DNA from: Micromonospora endolithica
GTDB taxonomy: Bacteria > Actinomycetota > Actinomycetes > Mycobacteriales > Micromonosporaceae
Direction: 5' to 3'
Assembly (NCBI RefSeq): GCF_003626595.1
Contig: NZ_RBAK01000005.1
Location: 124,001-188,000, forward strand
DNA: 64,000 nt
Made by a program: the position numbers and the translations under genes. Each line of letters starts with the position of its first letter. The stretch's first letter is position 1. The notes beneath the pieces are model-generated. The model saw only the letters and a list, made by a program, of their open reading frames with translations, made no database searches and was not told the DNA's origin. Of this stretch, positions 7,948 through 15,908 are shown one piece after another.

Positions 7948-10029
7948 ATGCGCCTTCCCCTGATCGGCCGCGCCCTGACGGCCGGCACCGTCGCCGCGGT
8001 GCTCGTGCTGAGCGGTGCCGGACCGGCCCACGCCGAGGAAACCGGCACCGTCGGCGGTCGCCTCACCACCAGCGCCGGTGCCGGTGCCGCCGAGGTCCGG
8101 GTCGAGGTCTACCCCGCCGACGGCTACGAGCCGGCCGGCTCCACCACCACCGACGCCGACGGCGACTACGCCGTCTCCGGCCTCGCGCCGGGCTCGTACA
8201 CCGTCGGCTTCTTCGCCTGGGGCCGGCCGGACCAGTACCACCACCACAAGTCCGACCTGTGGGACGCCGATCCGGTGACCGTCACCGCCGGCGAGACCAC
8301 CACCGTCGACGAGCAGCTGCGGGCGACCGGCACGATCACCGGGCAGATCGTCGACCAGGCCGGGGCGCCCGTCCCCGGCCTGTTCGTCCGGGGCAGTGAG
8401 ATCGACACGAACGACTGGGCCGCCGGCAGCACCGACGACACCGGAACGTTCACCATGTCGGCCCTGCCCGGCCGGTACCGGCTCAGCTTCGCCCCGATCG
8501 AGGGCTCCTACCAGGACCAGTACCTGCCCGGGAAGCTGGACGAGCAGGACGCCGGCATCTACGAGGTGCCGGCGGACGGCACCGTCACGGCCAACGACAC
8601 CGTGCTTCCGGTGGGGACCCTCGCCGGCCGGTTGCTCACCGCCGCCGGGGCGCCGCTCGCCGACGCCGAGGTCTACGTCAACACCGCGAACATGTACGGC
8701 GGCACGAACGCCACGACCGACGCCGACGGCCGGTTCCGCGTTTCGGTGCTCCAGGGCTCCTACAAGGTGGGCTACAGCGCCGGCGAGCGGCAGCAGTGGT
8801 ACCGCGGGAAGCTGGACAGCGAGGACGCCGACCTGGTGACCGTTCCGGGCGGGCAGCAGACGTCGATCGCCGACCGGCTGCTGGGCACCGGCACGATCAC
8901 CGTGACGGCGGTCGACTCGGTCACCGGCGGCCCGGTGGCCAACTTCTGCGCGGTCGACTCGTGCAGCCAGGGCAGCGGCCGGGTCACCGTACGCGACCTG
9001 CCGCAGGGCCGGCACGACGTCTACCTGTACGCCCCGGACCGCCGGTACTTCCCCCGGGACCTGGCGGACGTGCGGGTCCGGGCGGGCCAGGACACCCCGA
9101 TCACCGTCAAGCTGCGCCCCGGCGCCGTCATCACCACCACGATCGTGGACCGGCAGACCGGGTCCCCGGTCCGGGACGTCTGCGTCGACGCCTTCCTGCC
9201 GAAGCGGGCGAGCCTGCGCGACGGGTACGGCGAGTGCAGCAACGGTCAGGGCCGGCTCACGGTCGGCCCGCTGGCCACCGGCAGCTACAAGCTGTTCGCG
9301 GTCCCGCAGGACGGGCCGTACGGACGGCAGTGGGTGGGCGCCGACGGGGGCACCGGCGACGAGCGCCAGGCCCTCACGGTCACCGCTACCGCGGGTCAGG
9401 TGACCACCGGCCCGCAGGTACGCCTCGACCGGGCGGGCGTGGTGACCGGCCGGGTGACGGACGCGACGACCGGCGCACCGCTGGCCGACGCCACCGTCTC
9501 CGTGCTCACCGGGCACCCCGGCGTCGGTGCCGGTGACGCGCAGACCGGGCAGGACGGCACCTACCGGCTTGAGCGGCTCGGCCCGTACGCCTGGCCGGTG
9601 GTCTTCACCCACGGCAGCGACACGGCGCGGGAATGGTCGGGTGACGAGCCCAGCCGGTTCACCGCCACTCCGGTCACCGTCACCGTCGGCGGAACCGCGA
9701 CGGCCGACGCCCAGCTCGACGCCGGCGTGCCGGTCGCCGGAACGATCCGGACCACCGACGGCACGGCCTTCCGCGGCGGCTACGTGATGGCGCACAGCGC
9801 GGACACCGGTGACTACGCCGGCAGCGGATGGGTCACCGACGGCCGGTTCAGCCTGCGGCTCAAGGGACCGCAGCGGGTGTTCGTCAGTTACGACGTGACG
9901 CTCGCGGACGACCAGCGGTACCAGGGGCGGTACCGGGCGACCCGGCCGGACGGCAGCACCGGGCTGGCCCTGTTCACCGTCCCCGCCACCGGGGAGCTGC
10001 CGGTGGATCTGGTGATCCCGACCAGCTGA
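7948..10029 (+). CDS. large secreted protein of tandem carboxypeptidase-regulatory-like (Ig-like) repeats
   Basis: The 693-residue protein has a Sec signal peptide (MRLPLIGRALTAGTVAAVLVL, cleavage near AHA-EE at about 30). The rest is seven to eight beta-rich repeats of about 80 residues, each with a G-T-(I/V)-x-G start and a conserved end such as TTTDADGDYAVSGLAPGSYTV, DDTGTFTMSALPGRY and GQGRLTVGPLATGSY. These match CarboxypepD_reg/SpaA-type folds. No catalytic domain or sortase motif is visible, so it is likely an extracellular structural or adhesive protein; that role is inference. ATG 7948 was chosen because it begins the signal peptide and has GAGGA upstream. Confidence 0.8.
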   Translation: MRLPLIGRALTAGTVAAVLVLSGAGPAHAEETGTVGGRLTTSAGAGAAEVRVEVYPADGYEPAGSTTTDADGDYAVSGLAPGSYTVGFFAWGRPDQYHHHKSDLWDADPVTVTAGETTTVDEQLRATGTITGQIVDQAGAPVPGLFVRGSEIDTNDWAAGSTDDTGTFTMSALPGRYRLSFAPIEGSYQDQYLPGKLDEQDAGIYEVPADGTVTANDTVLPVGTLAGRLLTAAGAPLADAEVYVNTANMYGGTNATTDADGRFRVSVLQGSYKVGYSAGERQQWYRGKLDSEDADLVTVPGGQQTSIADRLLGTGTITVTAVDSVTGGPVANFCAVDSCSQGSGRVTVRDLPQGRHDVYLYAPDRRYFPRDLADVRVRAGQDTPITVKLRPGAVITTTIVDRQTGSPVRDVCVDAFLPKRASLRDGYGECSNGQGRLTVGPLATGSYKLFAVPQDGPYGRQWVGADGGTGDERQALTVTATAGQVTTGPQVRLDRAGVVTGRVTDATTGAPLADATVSVLTGHPGVGAGDAQTGQDGTYRLERLGPYAWPVVFTHGSDTAREWSGDEPSRFTATPVTVTVGGTATADAQLDAGVPVAGTIRTTDGTAFRGGYVMAHSADTGDYAGSGWVTDGRFSLRLKGPQRVFVSYDVTLADDQRYQGRYRATRPDGSTGLALFTVPATGELPVDLVIPTS

Positions 10030-10036
10030 CGGGCCC

Positions 10037-10070
10037 GGGTGGGGGCCGGTGACGCCGCCGGCTCCCACCC
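10037..10070 (+). terminator. hairpin terminator after the secreted repeat protein
   Basis: A 13-bp stem with one G-T wobble pairs 10037-10049 with 10058-10070 around an 8-nt loop, starting 8 bp after the stop codon. There is no T tract, as is usual in this GC range. Confidence 0.55.
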
Positions 10071-10084
10071 GTCGCGCCGGCTCC

Positions 10085-10112
10085 TTGACATTCCCACCGA
10101 TCCGGCGAGACT
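10085..10112 (+). promoter_or_regulatory. promoter of the symporter pair, leaderless type
   Basis: TTGACA at 10085-10090, a 16-bp spacer and GAGACT at 10107-10112. The GTG start at 10119 follows after 6 nt, so the transcript probably begins at the start codon. Confidence 0.55.
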
Positions 10113-10118
10113 GCCGGG

Positions 10119-10511
10119 GTGACCGCCGCCGAGGACGACGTCCGGCCGGAGCGGACCAGGATCGTGCTGGCCGAGGTGTCGAGGCGGCAGGACCGGGCCG
10201 CCCGTACCCGCGCCGAGTTGGCCGAGCAGACCCGGATCGGCGAGACCCTGGTCCGGGGGCTGGTCCGGGCCCAGTTGGCGCTCGCGCTGCGGCTGTCGCT
10301 GGTGGTGCTGATCGGGCTGGGCGGGCTGCCGTGGCTGTTCGCCATCGCCCCCTCGGTGGGTCGGGTCACCGTGCTCGGGGTGAACCTGCCGTGGCTGCTG
10401 CTCGGGGTGGTGTCCTTCCCGTTCCTGGTCGGGGTCGGCTGGGCGTACGTGCGGTTGGCCGAGCGCAACGAGCAGGACTTCACCGACCTGGTCCAGCGGC
10501 CGGAGCACTAG
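10119..10511 (+). CDS. small two-helix membrane protein paired with a symporter
   Basis: The 130-residue protein has a charged N-terminal half (to about residue 48) predicted to be helical and cytoplasmic. Two membrane helices follow (about 53-75 and 88-110). Its stop codon directly abuts the GTG of the sodium:solute symporter. The arrangement mimics the DUF485 gene that precedes the second symporter in this window, although the sequence here is not a clear DUF485 member. It is probably a partner subunit or regulator of the symporter; that is inference. Confidence 0.65.
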   Translation: MTAAEDDVRPERTRIVLAEVSRRQDRAARTRAELAEQTRIGETLVRGLVRAQLALALRLSLVVLIGLGGLPWLFAIAPSVGRVTVLGVNLPWLLLGVVSFPFLVGVGWAYVRLAERNEQDFTDLVQRPEH

Positions 10512-12170
10512 GTGGGCAACGGCTTCGTCGTACCGGCCATCGTGGCGGTCACCCTGGTCACCGTCGGCATCGGCTTCTACGGCCTGCGGCTGGCCCGGAC
10601 CACGTCGGACTTCCTGGTCGCCTCCCGGGCGGTCAGCCCCACCTGGAACGCCGCCGCGATCGGTGGGGAGTACCTGTCGGCCGCCAGCTTCCTGGGCATC
10701 GCCGGCCTGGTCCTCAAGTACGGCGTCGACGTCCTCTGGTATCCGGTCGGGTTCGCCGCCGGATACCTCGCACTGCTGCTGTTCGTGGCCGCGCCACTGC
10801 GTCGTTCCGGCGCGTTCACCCTGCCCGACTTCTGCGAGCTGCGGCTCGGCTCCCGACGGCTGCGCACCCTGGCCACCGTCTTCGTGATCTTCATCGGCTG
10901 GCTCTACCTGGTGCCGCAGCTCCAGGGGGCGGGGTTGACGCTGACCACGGTCACCGGGGCCGCGTACCCGGTGGGTGCCCTGGTGGTCGCCGCCGTGGTG
11001 ACCGCGAACGTGGCGCTCGGCGGGATGCGGGCGGTCACCTTCGTGCAGGCCTTCCAGTACTGGTTGAAGCTCACCGCGCTCGCCGTACCGGCGATCTTCC
11101 TGGCGTTGCAGTGGCAGGCCGACGCCCGCCCGGCGGTGACGCCGCCCGACGGTCCGGCGTTCCGGACCGCGACCACCGTCGTGGTCGAGCAGCCCGCGAC
11201 CCTCACCCTGCCCGACGGTCGGACCCAGGAGGTACGCCCCGGCGACGAGCTGACCTTCGCCGCCGGTGACCCGGTGCCGGAGGTGGCCGGGGTGGCGACC
11301 GGTGCGGCCGACTGGTTGCTGCCCAGCGCCGCCGGGGACGACGACCGGGGACTGTTCGCCACGTACTCGCTGATCCTGGCCACGTTCCTCGGCACCATGG
11401 GCCTGCCGCACGTGCTGGTGCGCTTCTACACCAACCCGGACGGCGCCGCCGCCCGGCGGACCACCCTGGTGGTGCTCGCCCTGGTCGGCGCCTTCTACCT
11501 GCTGCCCACCATCTACGGGGTACTCGGCCGGATCTACACGCCGCAGTTGCTGCTCACCGGCCAGACCGACGCGGTGGTGGTGCTCCTGCCCGGCGCGGCC
11601 CTCGGCGACGGCACCACCGGTCGGCTGCTCGCCGCGCTGGTCGCCGCGGGCGCCTTCGCGGCGTTCCTGTCCACCTCGTCCGGGCTGCTCACCAGCGTCG
11701 CCGGGGTGATCTCCACCGACGTGCTCGGGCGCGGCTCGGTGCGCGGGTTCCGGCTGGCCACGGTCATCGCCGGGGTGGTGCCGACGGTCCTCGCGCTGAA
11801 CGTCTCCGGGCTGGACGTCTCGCAGGTGGTCGGCCTGGCGTTCGCGGTCGCCGCGTCCAGCTTCTGCCCGCTGCTGGTGCTCGGCATCTGGTGGCGGGGG
11901 CTGACCGACCTCGGCGCCGCCGCCGGGGTGCTGGTCGGCGGCGGCGCCGCGATCGGGGCGGTGCTGGTGACGGTGCTCGGTCCGCCACTGTCCGGCTGGC
12001 CGGCGACGCTGACCACGCAACCGGCCGCCTGGACGGTGCCGCTGGCGTTCACCGTGATGGTGGCGGTGTCGGTGGCGACCCGCCGCCGGGTTCCGCCCGA
12101 CGTCGGCCCCACCATGCTCCGCCTGCACGCCCCCGAAGCCCTCCGGCTGCAAGGAAGGGCCCCTTCTTAA
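10512..12170 (+). CDS. sodium:solute symporter (SSS family), cation/carboxylate type
   Basis: A 552-residue polytopic protein with about 13 hydrophobic segments. SSS signatures include IGGEYLSAASFLGIAGLVLKYGVDVLWYPVG, RRSGAFTLPDFCELRLG, and GTMGLPHVLVRFYTNP. It is homologous to the acetate permease-like symporter later in the window but has an extra hydrophilic loop near residues 200-260 (DGRTQEVRPGDELTFAAGD). The substrate cannot be fixed from sequence; short carboxylates are likely. GTG 10512 immediately follows the stop of the small partner gene. The last residues (LQGRAPS) and the stop codon are encoded by an intergenic palindromic repeat. Confidence 0.88.
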   Translation: MGNGFVVPAIVAVTLVTVGIGFYGLRLARTTSDFLVASRAVSPTWNAAAIGGEYLSAASFLGIAGLVLKYGVDVLWYPVGFAAGYLALLLFVAAPLRRSGAFTLPDFCELRLGSRRLRTLATVFVIFIGWLYLVPQLQGAGLTLTTVTGAAYPVGALVVAAVVTANVALGGMRAVTFVQAFQYWLKLTALAVPAIFLALQWQADARPAVTPPDGPAFRTATTVVVEQPATLTLPDGRTQEVRPGDELTFAAGDPVPEVAGVATGAADWLLPSAAGDDDRGLFATYSLILATFLGTMGLPHVLVRFYTNPDGAAARRTTLVVLALVGAFYLLPTIYGVLGRIYTPQLLLTGQTDAVVVLLPGAALGDGTTGRLLAALVAAGAFAAFLSTSSGLLTSVAGVISTDVLGRGSVRGFRLATVIAGVVPTVLALNVSGLDVSQVVGLAFAVAASSFCPLLVLGIWWRGLTDLGAAAGVLVGGGAAIGAVLVTVLGPPLSGWPATLTTQPAAWTVPLAFTVMVAVSVATRRRVPPDVGPTMLRLHAPEALRLQGRAPS

Positions 12171-12202
12171 CGCCTGGTGTATAGGAAGGGCCCCTTCCTA
12201 AC
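12149..12202. repeat. palindromic intergenic repeat, copy 1
   Basis: A 54-bp element made of two GGAAGGGCCCCTTC-type palindromes separated by TTAACGCCT and GGTGTA. It differs from copy 4 (59755-59808) at only three positions. It contains the symporter stop codon and lies between convergent genes, so it may act as a bidirectional terminator. Confidence 0.85.
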
Positions 12203-12208
12203 AAACCG

Positions 12209-13087
12209 TCAGCAGTCGTCGGTGCCGTTACAGAGCCGTGCCGCCACCTTCTGCGCGGTCTTCCGGGCCTCCGCCTCGGTGATCTGGACGCCCAGCGACC
12301 TCACCGGGTTCTCCGCCACCAGGTCGCCCTGGCGGACCAGGATCCAGCGCTGCTCACGGCCGTCCACGGTGGCGCCCATCAGCAGTCCCTCATCCCCACC
12401 CAGCCCGTCGGCCAGGACCCTGATCGAGTCGCCCGGGCGAGCCGAGGTGCACTCGTCGGCCAGCCGCCGCGCGTCGGCCATCTTGGTCCGGGCACCGTCA
12501 CCGGCGTGCCGGGTCACCCGCTGGCTGACGACCTCGGTCGGCGACCCGTAGGTCACCCGGCGGCTGCTCACCTCCCGCCAGACCGCCGGCCGCGAATCGC
12601 AGTCGAAGACGGTGGTCAGGAACCAGAGCGATCCGTCGCCCTCGAACTCGGGCTCCATCGCCTCGAAGCCGTCGGGCAGGTCGGCGAGTTGGAGCATGGC
12701 CGACGCCGGGACCGACTCGGCCGCCGTGCCGCTGGCTGGCGGGCGTCGCTGGCCCGGCGTGGTCGACGGTGTCGTCGGCCTGCGGGAGGGAGTGCGCGAC
12801 GACCGCGCGGAAGGTGTCGGGTCGCCGCTCCGGCTGGGGGTCGCTTCCGGGGTGCCGGTGGGCGTCGGTTCGCCGGTGGCCGGGGGGATCGGCGGCGCGG
12901 CGTCCGGGCGCCCGGCCACGGCCACCGCCCCGGTCGCGATCACCGCGACCGCCACGGCACCGGCCACGCCGGCCGCGACGCGGGTACGCCGGAGGCGCTG
13001 CCGGCCGCGCTCCCGTACCTGCTCGGTCGGTGCCCAGGTCAGGCGAGCGGTGTCCCGGCAGAGGTCGAAGAACAGCGGGTCAGGCAT
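12209..13087 (-). CDS. membrane-anchored protein encoded with an ECF sigma factor
   Basis: The 292-residue protein has a short cytoplasmic N-terminus (residues 1-35), one membrane helix (about 38-58), a Pro/Thr/Ser-rich linker (about 60-120) and an extracellular globular domain with cysteines at FDCDSRP, DECTS, LCNGTDDC. Its ATG overlaps the sigma-factor stop by 8 bp, so the two are co-translated. The topology is that of an anti-sigma factor or of an extracellular sensor partner, but no zinc-binding anti-sigma motif is visible. It is otherwise unrecognised. Confidence 0.7.
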   Translation of the reverse strand: MPDPLFFDLCRDTARLTWAPTEQVRERGRQRLRRTRVAAGVAGAVAVAVIATGAVAVAGRPDAAPPIPPATGEPTPTGTPEATPSRSGDPTPSARSSRTPSRRPTTPSTTPGQRRPPASGTAAESVPASAMLQLADLPDGFEAMEPEFEGDGSLWFLTTVFDCDSRPAVWREVSSRRVTYGSPTEVVSQRVTRHAGDGARTKMADARRLADECTSARPGDSIRVLADGLGGDEGLLMGATVDGREQRWILVRQGDLVAENPVRSLGVQITEAEARKTAQKVAARLCNGTDDC

Positions 13088-13592
13088 GACGAACCTCCTC
13101 GGGCAGGGTCACGTCGAGCAGGGTGGCGAGGGTCCGGCGACCACGGGCGAGACGGGCCTTGACGGTGCCGGTGGGCGTACCGGTCTGCGCGGCGATCTCG
13201 GTGACCGACAGGTCGGCCAGGTGGTGCAGCACGATCGCCTGCCGCTGCTCGGCGGGCAGTTGGCGCAGCGCCGCTACCAGGGCCACGGTGTTCTCCGACG
13301 GCGGGCCGGCGTTCGGGGCCGGCCCGTGCCGCCGGTACGCGGCGATCCCGTTGCGTACCTTGCGCCAGCGGTTGATCAGGAGCCGGTGGCCGACGGTACG
13401 GACCCACGCCTCGGGGTCGTCGTACGCGCCGACCTTCGACCAGCGCTGCCACGCCCGCGCGTACGCCTCCTGCGCGGCGTCCTGCGCCTCGGCCAGGTCA
13501 CCACCGAGCGCGTAGAGCACCGTGACGGTGCGGTGCCTGCTGGTCCGGTAGAACTCCCCGAACCCGTCGTCGTCGTCCAAGCGTTCCCCCAT
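13080..13592 (-). CDS. SigE-family ECF RNA polymerase sigma factor
   Basis: A 170-residue sigma factor. Region 2 is visible as FGEFYRTSRHRTVTVLYALGGDLAEAQDAAQEAYARAWQRW (about 11-51), with the core-binding acidic helix. Region 4 is LRQLPAEQRQAIVLHHLADLSVTEIAAQTGTPTGTVKARLARGRRTL (about 111-157), the helix-turn-helix that reads the -35 element. Length fits the actinobacterial SigE-like ECF group. The gene overlaps its downstream membrane partner. A CAGGAT hexamer lies 6 nt before the ATG and could be a leaderless -10. Confidence 0.9.
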   Translation of the reverse strand: MGERLDDDDGFGEFYRTSRHRTVTVLYALGGDLAEAQDAAQEAYARAWQRWSKVGAYDDPEAWVRTVGHRLLINRWRKVRNGIAAYRRHGPAPNAGPPSENTVALVAALRQLPAEQRQAIVLHHLADLSVTEIAAQTGTPTGTVKARLARGRRTLATLLDVTLPEEVRHA

Positions 13593-13685
13593 GTCCCGAT
13601 CCTGCGGGTGTCACCCCCGGGCCGGGGTGCCCGGTTGCATCCACCGGGGACCTTTCGCGGGCTGAACGAAGCGTGAGTCGATGGC

Positions 13686-13691
13686 TACACT
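13686..13691 (+). promoter_or_regulatory. leaderless-type -10 (TACACT)
   Basis: TACACT ends 7 nt before the GTG at 13699. CTGAAC at 13662-13667, 18 bp upstream, is a weak -35. Confidence 0.5.
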
Positions 13692-13698
13692 GCCGGAC

Positions 13699-14124
13699 GT
13701 GACGCACGCCTCCGAACTGAACAAATCGATCAGCGACATGCTCGCCGCGCTCGGCCGTTCCACCGTGGACGGCGACGCCGGGCAGTCGACGGAGCCGTCG
13801 ACGGACGTACGCGGTGTCGGCGAGGCGGCGGACGGCAAGATCCGGGTCGTCGCGGTCCCCGGTGGCGAGGTCGAGAGCGTGTGGATCGACCCGAGGCTGA
13901 TGCGTACGCCGTCGGAGACCCTCGCCGAGGAGATCCGACTCGCCACCAACGCGGCCCTCGCCGACCTGCGCGCCGCGCTGGCCGGCGCGCTCCCGGCGCC
14001 GGACACCACGGCGGTGCTCGCCCAGCTCCAGGAGGTGCAGCGCACCGCGGTGCCCCAGTTGCAGGGGTTCATCGACGCCCTCACCGGCGTACAGGAACGG
14101 CTCGCCAACGGTCGGCGGCCCTGA
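13699..14124 (+). CDS. YbaB/EbfC-family nucleoid-associated-like protein
   Basis: I choose GTG 13699 (141 residues) because the in-frame ATG at 13681 overlaps the likely -10 element. The C-terminal two thirds show the YbaB pattern: a beta element (GKIRVVAVPGGEVESVWIDP) followed by EEIRLATNAALADLRAAL. In actinobacteria YbaB-like genes often accompany type VII secretion substrates, as here: the next two genes encode WXG100-type proteins. Stop and next start are separated by one base, so this is an operon. Confidence 0.75.
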   Translation: MTHASELNKSISDMLAALGRSTVDGDAGQSTEPSTDVRGVGEAADGKIRVVAVPGGEVESVWIDPRLMRTPSETLAEEIRLATNAALADLRAALAGALPAPDTTAVLAQLQEVQRTAVPQLQGFIDALTGVQERLANGRRP

Positions 14125-14125
14125 C

Positions 14126-14446
14126 GTGTCGCGGGCCATCGACCCGGAGGGGTTGCGCAGCGCCGGCACCGAGTTGCAGGACGTCTCCGACCGTTTCCTC
14201 ACCGAGCTGCGGACGTTCCTGGCCGACCTGTCGGGCTTCGGTGCGCCGTGGGGCGACGACGAGATCGGCGGGCTGATCGGCGCGGCCGTCGAGGAGGTCA
14301 CCGCGTACGCGGCGGAGTGCTTCGGCTCGGTGATGGAGGAGCTGGGCGTGGTCGGGGTCGACCTGAACCGGATGGCGCACCTGCACGAGGTGAACGAACA
14401 GGCGATCGCCGACCGGTTCACCGGTCTCGGCCGAGGGTTGGGGTGA
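14126..14446 (+). CDS. type VII secretion target, WXG100-like
   Basis: The 106-residue, all-helical protein has the size and hairpin layout of WXG100/ESX substrates, with a central W-G turn (GAPWGDDEIGG at about 39-49) between two amphipathic helices. A YxxxE-like export signal is not clean; TAYAAECF occurs in the second half. It lies between a YbaB-like gene and a WXG100-like N-domain protein. It is likely a small partner co-exported with the next protein. Confidence 0.7.
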   Translation: MSRAIDPEGLRSAGTELQDVSDRFLTELRTFLADLSGFGAPWGDDEIGGLIGAAVEEVTAYAAECFGSVMEELGVVGVDLNRMAHLHEVNEQAIADRFTGLGRGLG

Positions 14447-14452
14447 GCTGAC

Positions 14453-14947
14453 ATGGGGCTGCAACTGCCCGGCGAGCTGATCACCGTGCTCGGCATGATC
14501 GGCTACGACTGGCCGCGCTCGGACGAGACGGTGCTGTTCGAGATGGGGCAGCGCTGGTTGGAGTTCAGCGGCACCGTGCAGACGCTGACCGCACAGGCGC
14601 AGCAGGCCGCCACGCAGGTCGCCGCCGGCAACGCCGGCGCCGACATCGACGCGTTCCAGGGGTACTGGACGGAGGAGGACGGCCCGGTCCGGGTCCTGGA
14701 GGACGGCGCCCTCGCCGCCGTCCTGGCCGGCACCGGACTGATGATCACCGGGGCGCTGGTGCTGGCGCTGAAGATCCAGGTGATCGTGCAACTGGCGATC
14801 CTGGCCATCCAGATCGCCCAGGCGATCGCGACCGCCGCGGTGAGTTTCGGGGCCACCCTCGCCGAGATCCCGATCTTCCAAATGATCACCCGGGAGATCG
14901 TCGGGCTGCTGATCGACCAGGTGATCACCGCCCTGCTCGACGGGTAG
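14453..14947 (+). CDS. WXG100-like N-terminal domain protein without a toxin domain
   Basis: The 164-residue protein begins MGLQLPGELITVLGMIGYDWPRSDE, the characteristic start of the WXG100-like domain at the N-terminus of long actinobacterial polymorphic toxins such as CpnT-like proteins. Tryptophans at WLEFS and GYWTEED, and a hydrophobic helical tail (about 82-160), complete that module. Toxins of this kind continue for hundreds of residues; here a TAG follows directly after the module. It may be a stand-alone carrier, or a toxin gene that lost its C-terminus. No immunity gene is adjacent. Confidence 0.7.
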   Translation: MGLQLPGELITVLGMIGYDWPRSDETVLFEMGQRWLEFSGTVQTLTAQAQQAATQVAAGNAGADIDAFQGYWTEEDGPVRVLEDGALAAVLAGTGLMITGALVLALKIQVIVQLAILAIQIAQAIATAAVSFGATLAEIPIFQMITREIVGLLIDQVITALLDG

Positions 14948-15020
14948 GCGCGGGCGCAGCGGGTTCATCCGGGCCAAGGTCCACTCGATGTCATTGAAGT
15001 CGGGCTGAAAACGTCATCCG

Positions 15021-15057
15021 GACACCCCGAGATCCGGGAAGCCGAGTGGATCATGGG
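15021..15057. repeat. diverged intergenic repeat, family 2, copy A
   Basis: The segment shares the blocks GACACCCCGA, CCGAGT and GATCAT, in the same order and spacing, with 52910-52947. Both copies lie in long intergenic regions just upstream of plus-strand genes. The 196-bp gap here holds no other recognisable feature apart from the promoter of the ABC gene. Confidence 0.45.
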
Positions 15058-15130
15058 AGGCGCGGTAGGTAATCCTGGAGGATGACGCCGGATCATCCCC
15101 CGGCCGGATCGGGGCGTGGCCCCGGCCGGA

Positions 15131-15136
15131 TACGGT
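15131..15136 (+). promoter_or_regulatory. leaderless-type -10 (TACGGT)
   Basis: TACGGT ends 7 nt before the ATG at 15144 of the ABC ATPase gene. No ribosome binding site is seen. Confidence 0.5.
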
Positions 15137-15143
15137 CGGACCC

Positions 15144-15908
15144 ATGACAGGTGAGCAGCCCGCCCTGGCGCTACGGGGCCTGGCAAAGCGGTTCGACAGC
15201 AAGGTGGCGGTCGCCGGCGTCGATCTGGACGTGCCGGCCGGGTCCTTCTACGGGCTGCTCGGCCCGAACGGGGCCGGCAAGACCACCACCCTGTCGATGG
15301 CGGTGGGGCTGCTCCGGCCGGACGCCGGCTCGGCGACGGTGCTCGGCCACGACGTGTGGGCCGACCCGGTACGCGCGAAGCAGCTGCTCGGGGTCATGCC
15401 CGACGGCGTACGCCTCTTCGATCGGCTGAGCGGCGCGGAGCTGCTGGCGTACCACGGTCTGCTGCGCGGCATGGACCCGGCGGTGGTCGACCGGCGGGCG
15501 GCGGAGCTGCTCGACGTGCTCGCGCTCGGCGACGCCGGGCGGACGATGGTGGTGGACTACTCGGCCGGCATGAAGAAGAAGATCGGCCTGGCCTGCGCCC
15601 TGCTGCACGGTCCCCGGCTGCTGGTGCTGGACGAGCCGTTCGAGGCGGTCGACCCGGTGTCCGGGGCCCTTATCCGGGACATCCTCCAGCGGTACGTGAC
15701 CGGTGGCGGGACGGTGGTCTTCTCCAGCCACGTGATGGAGGTGGTGGAACGGCTGTGCACGCACGTGGCGATCCTCGCCGCCGGTGTCATCAAGCGGGTG
15801 GGCACGCTGACCGAGGTACGCGGTGACCGCTCGCTGGAGCAGGTCTTCGTCGAGGTCGTGGGCGGCCGTACGGCGACCGGCGAGGAGCTGGCGTGGCTGT
15901 CGCAGTGA
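15144..15908 (+). CDS. ABC transporter ATP-binding protein
   Basis: A 254-residue nucleotide-binding subunit. Walker A GPNGAGKTT is at 40-48, the signature is a variant YSAGMKKK at 139-146, Walker B and glutamate VLDEPFEAVD at 161-170, and the switch His is near 196 (SSHVMEV). The YSAGMKKK variant is typical of ABC-2/CcmA-like exporters. It overlaps the permease gene by 16 bp, and the two form an exporter of unknown substrate. Confidence 0.92.
   Translation: MTGEQPALALRGLAKRFDSKVAVAGVDLDVPAGSFYGLLGPNGAGKTTTLSMAVGLLRPDAGSATVLGHDVWADPVRAKQLLGVMPDGVRLFDRLSGAELLAYHGLLRGMDPAVVDRRAAELLDVLALGDAGRTMVVDYSAGMKKKIGLACALLHGPRLLVLDEPFEAVDPVSGALIRDILQRYVTGGGTVVFSSHVMEVVERLCTHVAILAAGVIKRVGTLTEVRGDRSLEQVFVEVVGGRTATGEELAWLSQ

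Noticed and set aside
7540-12152. Two very long minus-strand frames (842 and 754 codons) opposite the secreted repeat protein and the symporter
   Set aside because: Composition is Arg/Gly/Asp-rich without recognisable folds, and the opposite strand encodes clear families.
12149-12202. Insertion sequence ends at the palindromic repeats
   Set aside because: The elements are only about 54 bp, without target-site duplications that I can recognise, and no transposase is in the window.
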